This document shows, one piece after another, positions 26,521 to 39,513 of a DNA stretch of 64,000 bases. The position numbers and the translations under genes were made by a program. Every line of letters starts with the position of its first letter. The first letter of the stretch is position 1. The notes below the pieces were generated by a model. It made no database searches. It was not told where the DNA came from and saw nothing but the letters and a program-made list of their open reading frames with translations. The stretch is from NCBI GenBank assembly GCA_013146195.2, contig CM028378.1:79411808-79475807 (forward strand), in the 5' to 3' direction. This stretch comes from Codonopsis lanceolata (Eukaryota > Streptophyta > Magnoliopsida > Asterales > Campanulaceae).

Positions 26521-27428
26521 CTAGCTTCTAACTTTTCTCTCTTGTCTTTCTTCTTCTTCTATTTCTCTTTCAATTTCATCAATGTCAATTTTTATGGGAG
26601 GGATAGGACTAACATCATAAACTATGAATCTATCTCTCTCATATTCTTCCTCTTCTTCAAAGGTTTTGGTTGATAACTTTTCAATCTCATCTATTGAAAA
26701 ACATGCACTTATGTCACTAGGTCTATTCATAGCATCAAACACAGAGATTTCAACAGTTTCACCTAGGACTGACATTGTGAGTTTACCATTCTTCACATTA
26801 ATCATTGTATTGGCAGTAGCCATAAACGGTCTGCCTAACAATATTGGGACTTCATTATTAGTGCATATCTTCTTTTCCATCTCTAGAACCACAAAGTCAA
26901 CTGGAATGATTAGTTTATCAACCTGAACTAGGATATCTTCCACTATACCCAAAGGATATTTAACTGAACGATCAGCTAATTGTAATTGCATATTAGTGGT
27001 TTTAGTTCTCCTAACCCTAACTGTTTATAGACCGCAAAAGGCATCAAATTAATACTTGCTCCTAAATCTAGCATTGTTTTCATGTTTTTAGAGCTTCCCA
27101 AGAAAACTTGGATGTTAAAGCTACCAGGGTCTTTCAACTTAGGGGGTAGTTTGGGTTGTAAAACGGAACTTACGTTTTCAGAAACAATAATCTTTTCATT
27201 GTTTTCAAACTTGTGTTTCTTAGAGTGAAGATCTTTGAAAAACTTTGCATAAGCTGGAATATTTTTAATAACATTAAGCAAAGGAAGATTAACATTCACT
27301 TTGGATAACATATTATAAATTTCCGTAAATTGTTTGTCCATTCGGTTTTTCATAAGTCTTCTTGGAAACGGAATTGGAGGAACATAAGGTGGTGGAGCCA
27401 CATAAGGTTCCTCTTCTTCTTGATCCAA
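26521..27428 (-). pseudogene. Athila protease region
   Basis: 27428-26976 has a proline-rich start (YVAPPPYVPPIPFPRRL) and the retropepsin active site in MLDLGASINLMPF (DLG instead of the usual DSG/DTG, as is common in Athila). 26991-26521 continues with LQLADRSVKYPLGIVEDILV and VPILLGRPFMATA, the C-terminal protease motifs. The two frames are offset by a one-base change near 26985-26995. An acidic tail follows. Confidence 0.75.
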
Positions 27429-27551
27429 TTCTTTTTCGACTTCTATTGTATTATCTTTGTTTTCAACTTCTTTTTCTTGTTCCTTATTTGGAACTTCTAC
27501 TTCTACTTCTACTTCTACATCTACTCCTTGATTACTTGATTCATTATTCTC

Positions 27552-29069
27552 TTAATTATTATCAATATCCTTTTCGATTTCTTTTTCAATTTCCTTTTCA
27601 GAATTTTCTACTGTAGCAGGCACTTTAGAAGAAGGATCAGGATCACTTACCTCTTCACCTATTACCTTACCGCTTCGCAAGACGGTGATTGACTTGGCTT
27701 GCTCGGTTTGACTAGGGAACTTCCCTTCTTCTCTTTTATCTACTTCAGAATTTGCAATGTGTTTCTTTAGATTTTCAATCTCTTCAAGCATGTATTTCAT
27801 CAATGCTGCTTGACCTTTACTTGCTACATCTTGTTTTGGAGCTTCTTCAATTCTCAACTAATTTTGATTTGGAAACTGTGGAGGTTGTGGTGGTTGAGGT
27901 TGGAATTGTTGAGGTTGTAAAGGCTTATTTCCTCCCCAAGAAAAGTTAGGATGATTCCTCCAACCAGGATTATATGTGTTTGAATAGGGATCATTCCTTG
28001 GCCTTTGAGGGTACATATTCATAGCATTAGCCTGTTCAGAATACATAGCACTTGACGGACAAAAATTAGTAGCATGAGAATATAATCCACATAAAGCACA
28101 TGCTTCTTGAATTTGCCAATTTTCAAATTGAGCTTGTGTATTTGAATTATCTTGCAATTGATATAGGCTTCTATTTTTACCTCTAGCACTTTTCTGTTGG
28201 GAATTAATACTTAACATCTCAAATAATTCTTCTAGTGCTTCTGGTGTCATTCTATTAATAGAACCACCAGCTGCACTATCAACCATAGTTTGTAAGCCTC
28301 ACGAAAGACCATGATAAAATTGAAGCACTAACACATGTTGAGCCAAATTATGATGAGGACACATAATGAGCAGATTTTTAAATCTATCCCATGACTCATG
28401 GAATGTTTGACCTGGTTCATTTTGGAATGACATGATTTGTTTTCTATATTCAGTAAGAGATGCATGCTTGTAAAATTCACTCATAAACAAATCATGTAAT
28501 TGAGCCCAAGTATAAACACTATTAGGTGTTAAGTTCATAAACCATCTCTTTGCCAATTCTTTTAATGCACTTGGAAAATATTTCATTTTGATTTGATCTT
28601 CAATTAAACCTCCTAAAGGAAAAGTACTCATCATGTATTCATATTCTCTTAAGAAACTGACAGGATCTTCATGAGGCATCCCATGAAAAGATGGTATGAC
28701 ATTAAAATAATGACCTTTTAACTCAAAATTCCTTACAGCATCTGGCAAGACTAAACATGATGTCACAACATTTAATGAAGGTCTACTAAAGTCATTAATA
28801 GTTCTTTGATTTATCACTACTTCCATATTTCTTCTTGCAGGTTCTTCTTCTCTTTGATTCCGGTTGACTTGGTCAACTGAATTTTCAGGATTTCTATTAT
28901 TATTATTTTCTTCGATTGGAGGATCAACCAGAGGATCCTCTTGATTCAACTGATCATGATTATCAAACTCGTGAGCTAGATTTTCAAGGACTTCTTGATT
29001 TCTTCTAACAATATTTATATCTTGATTTAACTCTACCAATTTAGGATTCAAAGATCCACGACCGTGCAT
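27552..29069 (-). pseudogene. Athila gag
   Basis: ATG at 29069 (MHGRGSLNPKLVELNQ). The retrotransposon gag domain spans FHGMPHEDPVSFLREYEYM to NEPGQTFHESWDRFKNLL. A CCHC knuckle follows: CALCGLYSHATNFC (CX2CX4HX4C). Gag forms the particle and binds RNA. The frame is interrupted by TGA after YHGLS (about 28298), TAG after FPNQN (about 27858) and TAA after KDIDNN (about 27552), each one transition away from a CGA, CAG or CAA codon. The start lies about 160 bp after the primer binding site. Confidence 0.85.
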
Positions 29070-29225
29070 AAAAATAATTTAAAGCAATTTAAAAACAACT
29101 AACTATTAAAAACAAAATAAAATCTTTTTTGTATTTTTATTTTTATAAAAACTGAAAATTAAACTAAAAACTAAATTAAATTAAAAACTACGCTACCAAC
29201 AAACTAACTACGTGAACTAGCTTGT

Positions 29226-29242
29226 CCCCGGCAACGGCGCCA
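29226..29242 (-). other. Primer binding site (tRNA-Asp type)
   Basis: The minus strand reads TGGCGCCGTTGCCGGGG six bases after the LTR end. This is the tRNA-Asp-complementary site typical of Athila elements. Confidence 0.8.
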
Positions 29243-29248
29243 AAAACT

Positions 29249-30560
29249 TGATCGATGTTTTAATTAATCTTTTTCCTTGCAAGTGGACAAGACTATTATA
29301 GAATAGTATTGGAAGCAAGGGTCGAACCCACAGAGACAAGTGATCACAAACAGTGCAATTTATTGATAGCAAATTATTAATCTAAAGGGGTTTTTTTGTT
29401 TATTTATACTCTAAACTACTATTTATATTTAGATGTTTAACTAATTAGCAGTAATAACAGATATGAAGATCTTATGGTGGGTGGCAATCTAGGATTCTAG
29501 GTTTCACTTGTATCTCCTTTATGTTCAATTCATAATAATTATCATTCAATGTCTTGGGTTCGTTCACTAAAGATAGATATAGTTTGTTGAACAATTGGTT
29601 CAGCCTCCATCCCCGCAAAATTCATCCATTCTATATCCTAAGCACAGGAACTGTCAATCTAGCTGTCACCTAGATTTATGATCTATCTGTCACCTAGATC
29701 ATGTATGAACCTGGTCCTAACTTATCACTCTCGTGCATCGATAGGTCCAATTTATTGTGTTGGTGAGCTAGTGTACGACATATGCACATTGGTCATGCAG
29801 TTATCCGCACCTCTAAGCCTTTATTATTTGCGATTACATTCATTTGTTCAAAGCAAAATAATATAGGGATTGATAAACAACACAATCAACAAGAATTGAA
29901 TGATCATATATATAAGAATCAAAACATAAATTCGATACAAGTTACCTCCCACCTCCTAGATTATGGATGATTTAGTTCATCATAGACAATGAACAGCACA
30001 TGGAGATGATCGGATACATGATTTGATCTTCAATACTTGAAATTACCAAATCTAACTATGTTATACAATCTAAAAACTACCAAAAATCTACTAAAGAGAG
30101 CTTCCAGTCGTCTCCTCTCCCTTTTGCTCGGCATCTGACTTCAATATATATCCGGGAGTTGTAATCCAATCGAATAACTGTGTGAAAATCTAAAAATCAA
30201 GCATTCTGACCACCTTGCGGTCGCAAGGTGTTGAGTACCTTGCGTCCGCAAGGTCTCCAGTGTGTTTGGCTTTGGAAAACTTGACTTGTGCCCGTACTGC
30301 CTACCTTGCGGTCGCAAGGTCTGATGTACCTTGCGTCCGCAAGGTCTCCAGAATCAACAGTTTACGTTCTTTCTTCATTTTTCCTTTTTTGCCCTTCTTG
30401 AAATTTGCACTTAAAACCCTGGAGTTTCGCATATTTTCACTAATAACCCTGAAACTTGCAAAACTCACCGAAAACATATATTAGTAGCCAAAAGCCTCGT
30501 GAAATAGCATACTTTAAGTCATAGAAGCATATAAAATCGATGTATAAAATACATCGATCA
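29249..30560 (-). repeat. Athila 5' LTR, 1312 bp
   Basis: Bounded by TGATCGATGT (minus-strand start at 30560) and ACATCGATCA (end at 29249), a perfect 10-bp terminal inverted repeat. U3 holds four palindromes and a TATATAT box (about 30143-30153). The PBS follows the inner end. Its partner 3' LTR was not found. Confidence 0.8.
30212..30345 (-). promoter_or_regulatory. Four-palindrome module in the Athila U3
   Basis: Perfect 18-bp palindromes ACCTTGCG-NN-CGCAAGGT at 30212, 30237, 30303 and 30328. Each pair repeats at 25 bp with a 7-nt linker. In the sense direction the centres read GA then AC in each pair. They lie 60-200 bp upstream of the TATA box. Confidence 0.75.
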
Positions 30561-31047
30561 TCTCCTCCTGAAGGGTAGGCTCCTCCGGAGGGGTTGATTC
30601 CACTTGAGTAGATGACTCAGTAGGATTGGGTTGTGAAGGGGTAGAAGGTTGGGTGCCGGCAGACTTCCTTTTCTGCCTTAGTAGTTGAATAGGAGGTTCA
30701 GCTGCTTCATCGGCAGAGTTTGAAGGGTCTGTTGGTCGCTTGGTCGGAAGACCTTTATGTAGCTTTCTATGTTTAGGCTTGGGTGACGGTGAGGGTTGGT
30801 CAGAAGAAGGTTTATGTTTAGGTGTTAGGGATGACTAGGGTGTGGAGGTCGTTGGTTTAGGGTTAGATGGTAGTGGATGGGATGTTTGTCCAGCAGCGGC
30901 AGAGGAGTTGCTAGCAGACCTGTCACGACTACCGGTCTTCAGTTCCTGCCGAATCCATTTGGCCTGAAGCTCATCTAGATTTGCTCCCTGTCTGGCCGTG
31001 TTGGCAGTAACAGCCTTGGTTTTGGCAGCTATATCAGCCAAGTCTTC
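30561..31047 (-). pseudogene. C-terminal fragment of another Athila ORF3
   Basis: The minus strand gives ADIAAKTKAVTANTARQGAN, DELQAKWIRQELKT and, past a TAG at about 30835, a Pro/Ser/Lys-rich tail. I recognise this as the C-terminal region of Athila ORF3 proteins. It is cut at 31047 by a long-LTR copy and at 30560 by the Athila LTR, so it is probably the target into which the Athila inserted. Confidence 0.5.
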
Positions 31048-34000
31048 TGTGAGAACCCAAAATCATTACTTGTATAACATCATTATAACATGCTTAACGT
31101 ATGCCTTAACATGTTAGAGAGTTCATACTGTTCATATCATGCTTGCATTAGGTCGGTTATGATCATAGTCATTTGAATGCCTACTATGCGTTGCATGCTT
31201 TGTCATTAATGCTTCGAGTATTCATCTTAGCATGTTTGCACTTAACTAAGTCTCATTGGAGTCTTAGTACCCTTCATATATGACTTATAATATTAATCTT
31301 GATTATAGTATGCATGGTTGAGAGTTTAGAAGCATTGTTGCTTCGTTTGAGTCTTAGGGTTTCTCAGGATTGCCTTCGTTGCTTGTATTGTTTGTGTTTT
31401 CAACTTGCGAGAAGTTCATTTGAGTTCTAGACCAAGTGTACTATTATTTCTCATGCTTGCACAATCATTGTTCATAGACTTGTTGCATTTGGAAATAAGA
31501 TGACCAACTTATTACTTCACAGATTCAGTCCTGTTTTTGGGCAAATTTCGGGAAAATTCTGCTACCAATCTACTAAAGTGATTGAGATTCCCTTTCGGTT
31601 TGTTTTACCTACATATGTTAGGATACTCCTGGTAAAATTTAGTAATTTTCCAAGGTGTCTAAGTACCTCAATTTGGTCTTGACTTACGGTTGTACCAGAA
31701 TTATGTTTTCAAGTAATCAGCTTATGTACTTGATTTTGTTGTAACCTTATTTTGATGAATATAAGTCCAAATGGAGTAATTTAAAACACTAAAATATATT
31801 TTAATGAGTCTAGTTTCAGAAAAATCAATAATCACCTCATTCAGAGTTTTGAGCTATTTATGGTCGATTTAACAAGATTGACTGTCTAGTAACTTCGCAA
31901 ATGAAAATTATGTTTTCCAGATTTCGGGATTTTCTAACTTTTTGAATTTGTGACCCAATTAACCCATTGAACCCCCATCCTAATTGACCCTAATCCATCC
32001 TATTAGACCCTAAGTAAGTTGGATTAAGCCTAACCTCATTCATCCTTCATTTGACAAGTGGATTTCCATGCATTCTCCTTGTGACATGTGGAGTTCCACC
32101 CATATTTGCATGTCATATATAAATCTCTCACCTTTGTGATAGCCATTAAACCCACCATATCAGTAAATTTCTTCTCTCTCTTCCCAAGCTTTTGTGTGTG
32201 AATGGTGAGGGGAGATTAGTGTGCGTTTCCTCCATAACTTGAGCTCCCGAACTCTGATTGCCAATCCGAGACCACCAAAATGAAGCTATCGATGAGGAGC
32301 ACGATTCTATCTGATTAGTTTGTGTTCATTTCATATTTTTCTTTCGTGTAAGGTAAGCTATTGATTCCCCTTAGGATGTATGCTAGAAATGCCACGCTAT
32401 CCCCCTCTTCTTATGATTCTCATGCTCTTACCATGTCTATACCATGTTTGATGATGAATTGAGTTTATGAGTTTTTTGAATGATGTATTCATCTTGTTGT
32501 TTTGGTCCTAACCCTGGAATTAAAAGTGTTTTATGCCCCATTTGGAATAATTATTGTTCTTGGACCATTGACTTTTGACAACTTTTACAGATTATGATCC
32601 TAGGGTTCCATAAACTATGAATTATTCATCTTGTTGTTTTGGTCATAAGCCTAGAATTAAATGTGTTCTATGCCCCATCTGGAATAATTATTGTTCTTGG
32701 TCTATTGACTTTTGACAACCTTTAGAGAATATGATTCTAGGGTTCCATAAATTATGAATTGCTCATCTTGTTGTTTTGGTCCTAATTCTGGAATTAAATG
32801 TGTTCTATGCCCCATTTGGAATAACTATTGTTCTTGGACCATTGACTTTTGATAACTTTTTGAGATTTTAATCCTATGGTTCCATAAACTATGAATTGTT
32901 CATCTTGTTGTTTTAGTCCTAAACCTGGAATTAAATGTGTTCTATGCCCCATTTGGAATAATTATTGTTCTTGGACTATTGACTTTTGACAACCTTTAGA
33001 GATTATGATTCTAGGGTTCCATAAATTATGAATTGCTCATGTTGTTGTTTTGGTCCTAAGCCTAGAATTAAATGTGTTATATGCTCCATTTGGAATAATT
33101 ATTGTTCTTGGAGCATTGACTTCTAACAACCTTTGGAAATTATGATTCTAGTGTTCCATAAATTATGAATTGATGATAATTCTTGACTATGGTTATTATT
33201 TGGATTAATGGCCTAGTCTATCCTATATGAGAACTTAGAAAAGGGTTTAGAATGCATTTAGCGTTTAAATTCTATTGGATGAATTTATAGAGACGACTCA
33301 ACGAAGTCGATTTTAGTGAGCCATTGAACAATACCGACTCTATGATCAATCCCTACGATGTTCTAAATGTGTTTCACTAAGAATATTAATTCTAGACTCT
33401 TGAATTGGATTGATTGTCATGCCTAATTTAAATGACATATAATAGAATGCCTATTTGACATGTTGATTTTGCTCTTGTCGAACTCAACCCTACTTGATTA
33501 TTGATGAGAATAATTACTTGTCATGAACGAGATCGCTCTTGTTGACCTCGTTCTCTACTCAGGAATTTGTTAAGTAAACACTACTTGGCATTTGCATGAG
33601 TCCAGCTGGCATACCTGTCCTTATACACACACGCCTCCACGGTGGCCACAGTGGGGAAGTAGCCCCTTTGTTGTAACTATTAGAGCGCATTGGTGTGTCT
33701 ATCCTGGGCATCTCCTCGGAAGGTCGATGTACTCACAACCATCTGACACCTCACATTATAGATAACACTTGTGTGCAGGAACTACGTAGCGGCACCTGCT
33801 CTCCATATATCCTTATCCTATGTGATTTAATTACGAGCACCTATGTGAAATACTGTGCATCTTGGATATATGATCTATATGCTTATGTGATGATATCTTG
33901 CCTTGTATGCTGCATATTGCCATGACATGCATGATTGATAGCTTACAAGTCTTTATGACTTACCCAGTCCCCTTTACTGCTTTAGATCTTAGCAAAGCAG

Positions 34001-34292
34001 GTCCTTCTCGCTGAGGTTTGCGGTGTTCGTGTTTCCTCTATTCCTCTCTTGCTCTGATGTTGCAATTGAAGAGGTGGTTTAGATGTCCTCTTCCTTTCTT
34101 TTGTAATTTGCAAGGACGATGGATTTAAAAGCAAGTCAATTAGACTATGCTTGGGAATGTGTTTGGAACTTGTACTTGTTTCCTTTATTTAACTACTTGT
34201 AGTGTTATCACATGTAGTACTTGTAATCCTTTTGATGCCGGCAATGTGTAAGCCGAGCTATGGTTATCTTGTTGATTAGTTCACTACGTATA
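31048..34292 (+). repeat. Long-LTR copy R1 (Tekay/Del-like), 3'-truncated
   Basis: Starts TGTGAGAACCCAAAATC, matching the reverse complement of the right end of the solo LTR at 55018, and is collinear with it to about 34292, where roughly 320 bp are missing. It has a TATA box (CATATATAAATC, about 32105-32118) and no ORF beyond chance. Long non-coding LTRs of 3-4 kb ending near CGGGTCG...CAACA fit Tekay/Del elements. Confidence 0.6.
32490..33175 (+). repeat. Five tandem copies of a 137-bp unit in R1
   Basis: CATCTTGTTGTTTTGGTC recurs at 32490, 32628, 32763, 32901 and (as CATGTTG) 33038. The related solo LTR has a single copy near 48020-48150. Confidence 0.8.
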
Positions 34293-34925
34293 CTATATTC
34301 TGAAAACCTATCAAGGAAAATAGGCTGACCATCCATTCCAGGAGCCAAGCATGCAAGAGGAGAAAGAGACATAGCCCTAGCCTGAGCTCTTTGAACATCC
34401 ACAGCACCACCCTTAACTGTATTGTCATGCTCAACCACAATTGATATCTGTGCCGGGGCACTATCGGGAAAATAAGCAGTTTCCACTGAAACGAGATTTC
34501 TCATCACATCCTTAGCACTAGACGTGGTCGCAGAATCCAGTTTATTGGGTACGAGGATCAGCCGCCAATGAGGGTGTGAGATATTATTGGCATTAAGAAA
34601 AACTTTCTTGCTTGAGGCTTCTTTAACAGTATCCAAAAAAGAATCAACTTTAATGATAACCTTATCTACCACAGGATCCTTCCCTTTATGAGAAGGTTGC
34701 GCATTGTTAAAGGGTTGCACCATGTGGGGGCCAACCTTACGATGACCCTTCCTACAAACTATAATAGAGTGACCAAGAAGACCACAGCCTGAGCAGTATT
34801 GGATATTGCCTTCAAAGTCTAGGGCTTGCCAACAACCATCTACGTTCGATGTACCAATTGAGATGTTAGAAGGAAGCTCCCTAGAAACGTCAATTTCAAT
34901 ACAGATCCTAACATGCATCAGGTGT
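34293..34925 (-). pseudogene. LINE ORF1, C-terminal part with zinc knuckle
   Basis: The minus strand gives HVRICIEIDVSRELPSNISI, GCWQALDFEGNIQYCSGCGL and LGHSIIVCRKGHRK, i.e. the zf-CCHC_4 knuckle (CSGCGLLGHSIIVC, CX2CX4HX4C) of plant LINE ORF1 proteins, which bind LINE RNA. It continues from 38847-39097 across the inserted LTR. The residues after about position 34300 are read from the adjoining R1 copy. Confidence 0.7.
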
Positions 34926-37900
34926 TGTGACGACACGACCCGGATCCCAATACGAAACCCCAAGGTCGTGCCGTCAGAACACACAAAACAACAAACATAG
35001 GGTAAGTCCATAACGGCGATACGCCAACAACTCAACAAATGCGGAAGCGAAATACAATGGAACCCGAGCTAACAAGCTCCGAAATACAAAACAACCAAAG
35101 AGATAGTAAATCGCTCGGCCCAAAAATTCGACGCACGTGATGCAACATTGGGCATGTACTACAAACTCCTTGTAACAATTTTATAAACAATATTATTACC
35201 AAGTCATCGGTCACGTTACAACCGGAACCCAACATTAAACTAAGTCTACAACTTTAGTCGACACACTCAATGGCTAAACATGCCGAAGTACAACAACCAA
35301 CAATAATATTACTCAAGATGGAATAAATACGTACTTAAACAAACATGGCTCCACTAACATTCGTCGGCTCGCAAAAACTAAGTATTAATAATTTACAAAT
35401 ACAAGAACCAAATAAACACAAGCTTACTACCCACAGTAAAGTCTATATAACTTCACTTCTCAAACGTCCTTTCCAACAAAATCAAGGTTACAAAAATAAA
35501 TTAATAGCAACCTTCATAAAGATCATCCCTCTATCGTAGACTCGGTAGATTCCTTCGAATTACTAGCTCGGCTCGAATCTAAGGAAAACAAAGCAAACAA
35601 GTAAGTCATAATGACCTAGTAAGCTACTAAAGATGCAATGTCATGGCATGACATGATGCTCAAATAAAACATGTACATCTCATGTCATACTTATGATATA
35701 TCATTTCATGGTATGATTCTCAACATAAACCAAATCCAACCATAGTCACATAGAACATAGTTCTTCATAAATTATCATAAAATAAATCATATCAAATAGA
35801 TTATGATTCCAAATTCCAAAAATGTGTAGTATTTTATTTTCCACATTTAAACTCTCATCAAACCACCAACCACATAACACAATTATACCATGAGTCTCAT
35901 ACCTCATCATTAATCAGAACTCATATAATAATTCTTTATATGAAAGACCATTGTTTCCATTCTAATCATGAATAACATGTTATATTTTAGTATAACATCA
36001 TATAATAAAAATCATCATTTCATTAGCATGTTATATTTTTACTATAACATTTCGTCAAGTAATCATCATCTCATATAAATCATATCATTAACCACGTAGC
36101 ACAATAATTCATATAAGTGCTCGTAAAACAAACCACGTAAGAGAGAAGATGATTTTCCTTTCCGTTTCCAGCGTGTAACTCCTGCGGAAACAAACGTGTC
36201 CTCGATAACCCTTTCGTGGTATCGACGTCCCCGAAATAATCCCCGTTCGGGTTCCATAGCTATCAAATGTAGGTTTATTACTCTAGTAATGATCAGCTAC
36301 ATCCCCACCGTGGCCATCGATGGATAGGTGTGTGCAAACCCAGCGCGGCGATCCATTGCGATTACGAATCTCACAATTTGTGAAGACAATGCATCGTCCT
36401 GCCAAAAACTCAAACCATAAACCACCAGCTGGACTCAAACACAAGCACATGTAATATATACTCGCATGCTCATCCAAAAGAAAAGTACAACACACCGCAC
36501 TAATCCAATCAAGTAGATATTTACTTTTAAATCACTTAGTTATGCATTTCTATGCTAACTATCACACAAACACATTAGAACATTAATATCAAGTCTCTAA
36601 TACCCAAGTGTTCTTCATACACTTGAAAATGCTCGGAGGCTTAACCTCCATCAAAACTACCCCAAATTCCGTAGGATCTTAATATGTGATTCACTATATT
36701 TATATTAGTCCTATAATCGACTCCGTTGAGTCATTTCTACTCTTTTCAAATTTGAAGGCATATAAGCTATTTGCATCATAGCCCTCCTATTATTCATTAG
36801 CTAATGATCATGGTTAAGTCCTCAAGGTTAGCAACATATTGTGCAACCCAACAATCCATACCTTCCCAACAAAAACCCCAAAACATGGTTCATAGGTCAA
36901 CACTTAACATTTCAAGTCAACCATCACATTTCAAGCATGTATCTCAAGTTAGCATTTAATCAAGCATGCCTTCATTCAAAATATCCATTATCTAAGCAAG
37001 ATGTTAATTCATCTAGCATGTTCATAACCAACATGTAAATTCATCTAACATGTCCATAACCTTCAATTCATGAATTATAGTTGACCAACATACTCTTATT
37101 TGCATAAAAGTCAACTCAACCCAATAAAGTCAAACATTACATTTTATTCATGTAATCCATAATGATAATTCATTATACATGCTCACCACCATAATTTTAT
37201 GAATTAGATAGCATCATACTTTCATATGCATGATAGTCAACTCTATTCTTAAAAGTCAAACGAAACATTCAAACATGTAATCCATTGTAAAAATTCATCT
37301 TTCTTGCTTAAAATCAAAATCCAAGATTCATCAAGTATACTTCCAAACTTTAAACCTATAACATGTGTGATTCCAACAACTCATAATATTCCCAAAAATC
37401 ATTCATATAATCAAGAACCCATTTGCTACATCAACATATAGTCAAACCCTAGGTTTTAGGAATTCATGGCTATCATGCTCAAGGTCCAAACTTACAAAAT
37501 GAGGTTCATTCATAGACTCCATTAAACATAGAAAGCATCTTATCCATGCTTCTAACAAGTTCACTCACCAAAAATCCAAAAATCAAAATAAAATCACACA
37601 CAACATGCTTGTGTACTCATTGACCTCAAATAGCAAACATCTTTGTTTTCCTTAGGGTCAATGAGCACAAAATCAATAGAAGAGGGAGTCTAGTAGCTTA
37701 CCTTCAAGCTTCACATAATCAAGAAAACCAAAATCCAATTGGTTAGAAATTGAGTAGAAGAGAAGAGCTTCGATTCTATGGTCTTGGCTTCAATAATGGA
37801 GAAGGGGAGCTAAGGAACCCCAAGCAAACCCTTCAAGAAAACCCCCAACCTCCATGGAAGAACTCTCTCACGTTTTTGGGGAGAGATGGCAGAAAATGAG

Positions 37901-38846
37901 GTCCCAAATGGTGGTTTGTGGTTTATAAATGGTCAAAAACTTAGTGGGACAAGTGTCACTACATTGTGGTATAAAAAATCTGATTTTTGGCTCATTAATC
38001 CCCTCATTACACCACTTAAATCACCCTTAAAACTAAACAACCAAGTTATGACACAATTAGGACCAAGGAGGGTGGATTAGGGAGGGTTTCATTAAGGGTA
38101 GATAGGGAAAAAAAACAGAAATTTCGAATCTGTCCAGCTCTTCGCGTCGTGAACAGTAACCCGACGGCGCAGACCAAACTTCCTGAGGCTCCGGTTTGAA
38201 CACCGTTCGACGAAACGACGTGATTTCTTCTCCTGGAACTCTATAAAAGTCCAAAATAAAAGCCTAAAAAGTACCAAACCAAACTAAAATCTTCTCGACA
38301 GTTTCTCGATCAAAACGATTTAGCCGCGTATCAAAAATCAGTCCGTAACTGTTGTATAACGGATGAAATTACACAGAACAAACTAACAATCGAAACAACG
38401 AATGAACAAGCATAATTACTTGTTTTAAAGCATGTTAAAATACTAATGAAAGGTCCCAAACACATACCTAAGGTTACACCAAAACTAAGTGTAAGGAAAA
38501 TACGAAAGGCGATACGTTAACAAAACGCGAATCGTGAAATCAAGCTTACAACAACGACTATACTACGAACGTAGTGACCACAAGTAAACTTTATAAACAA
38601 GATTACAATGATATTAAATGTGTCGAAGTAAGTACATGAAGACCTAGGATATTTCAAATATCGCAAATAAGAACTAAGGAAGATAACGCTCTACTGAGTG
38701 GAGTTCCCAGCAATGCCAAGTTACACATTGTAACTCCAACATCTCTAGGGTATTGGTCATAGTCCAATTAACCTAAACACATGAAGACTCACACAATAAG
38801 TCAACCATGCTTGAAAGTCAAACTTGCAAATTTTCAGGGTCTTACA
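34926..38846 (-). repeat. Solo LTR R4 (Tekay/Del-like) inserted in LINE ORF1
   Basis: Begins TGTGACGACACGACCC at 34926 and ends GGGTCTTACA at 38846, flanked on both sides by GGTGT (34921-34925, 38847-38851). Removing it restores the LINE frame (TLTLSHL-MHVRICIEID). 3921 bp, no coding sequence, TATA box on the minus strand about 37920 (TTTATAAAC). No second LTR or internal region, so it is a solo LTR. Confidence 0.75.
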
Positions 38847-39097
38847 GGTGTGAAAGAGTAAGAGTCTTGTCATCCGCCCGTGAGAATCTACCAAAGGTAT
38901 TACCAATCTGCTTAAGGTATGAAGGAGTGAAAAAAGACAGCGGATGATGATGTAAACGAACCCACACCAGGACAAAGGTGCTATCTATAAATGAAGAAAG
39001 TAAAGAAGAGGACACAACAGCAGCAGCAACATCAGTCCCAGAGCAGAAAGGTTCAGGGGTTTCGAGTGTACTATGATGGGAGTCCAAGGGTGCAGAG
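38847..39097 (-). pseudogene. LINE ORF1, N-terminal part (DUF4283-like)
   Basis: The minus strand gives FVLVWVRLHHHPLSFFTPSY and LKQIGNTFGRFSRADDKTLT, the end of the DUF4283 domain that precedes the zinc knuckle in plant LINE ORF1. Joined to 34925 and below once the LTR is removed. Upstream it is cut by the copia LTR. Confidence 0.65.
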
Positions 39098-39333
39098 TGT
39101 AATATTGTAAAGGTAGTTAAGATTCAGTTTTCTGGTTGTAAGTGGTTGAGTTTGCTAGAAGATATTTCCCAACAAATGTGATATATAAGCATGTTATCCA
39201 GTGTATTGAAAGTGATATAATGGAAAAGCTGAATACAACTTAAACTCAATCTTGAGTTTTCTCCCAAAATTCTCTTTTTTTTTTCTCCCAAAATTCTCAT
39301 CTTCTCAATTTTTCTTCTTTCCTTTTCTGTTTT
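39098..39333 (+). repeat. Copia 5' LTR (approximate)
   Basis: TGTAATATTG at 39098, a TATA box (GATATATAAGC, about 39180) and a PBS right after 39334 suggest a short LTR of about 235 bp. The exact 3' boundary is not certain, and no 3' LTR remains for comparison. Confidence 0.5.
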
Positions 39334-39334
39334 A

Positions 39335-39346
39335 TGGTATCAGAGC
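39335..39346 (+). other. Primer binding site (tRNA-Met type)
   Basis: TGGTATCAGAGC, complementary to the 3' end of initiator tRNA-Met, the usual copia PBS. Confidence 0.85.
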
Positions 39347-39513
39347 AAATTACTTACTTATGTACTACAAGACTGAATTCAATTACAACTTCAAAATCAA
39401 AAACCACACAAATCTGCTTAGTCATTGAAGATGTCTGAAGAGAGTCAAAATCTAGAAGAGTACAACAGAAATCCCCCACACAGCAAACTACTGAAGAACC
39501 ACAACAACATTTT

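Noticed and set aside
29300..29330. GGGTCGAACCCACAG as a tRNA T-arm
   Set aside because: No acceptor or anticodon arms around it. It is LTR text.
30212..30345. Regularly spaced repeats as a CRISPR-like array
   Set aside because: Only four units in two pairs, plant nuclear context, position in an LTR promoter, and 7-nt linkers instead of spacers.
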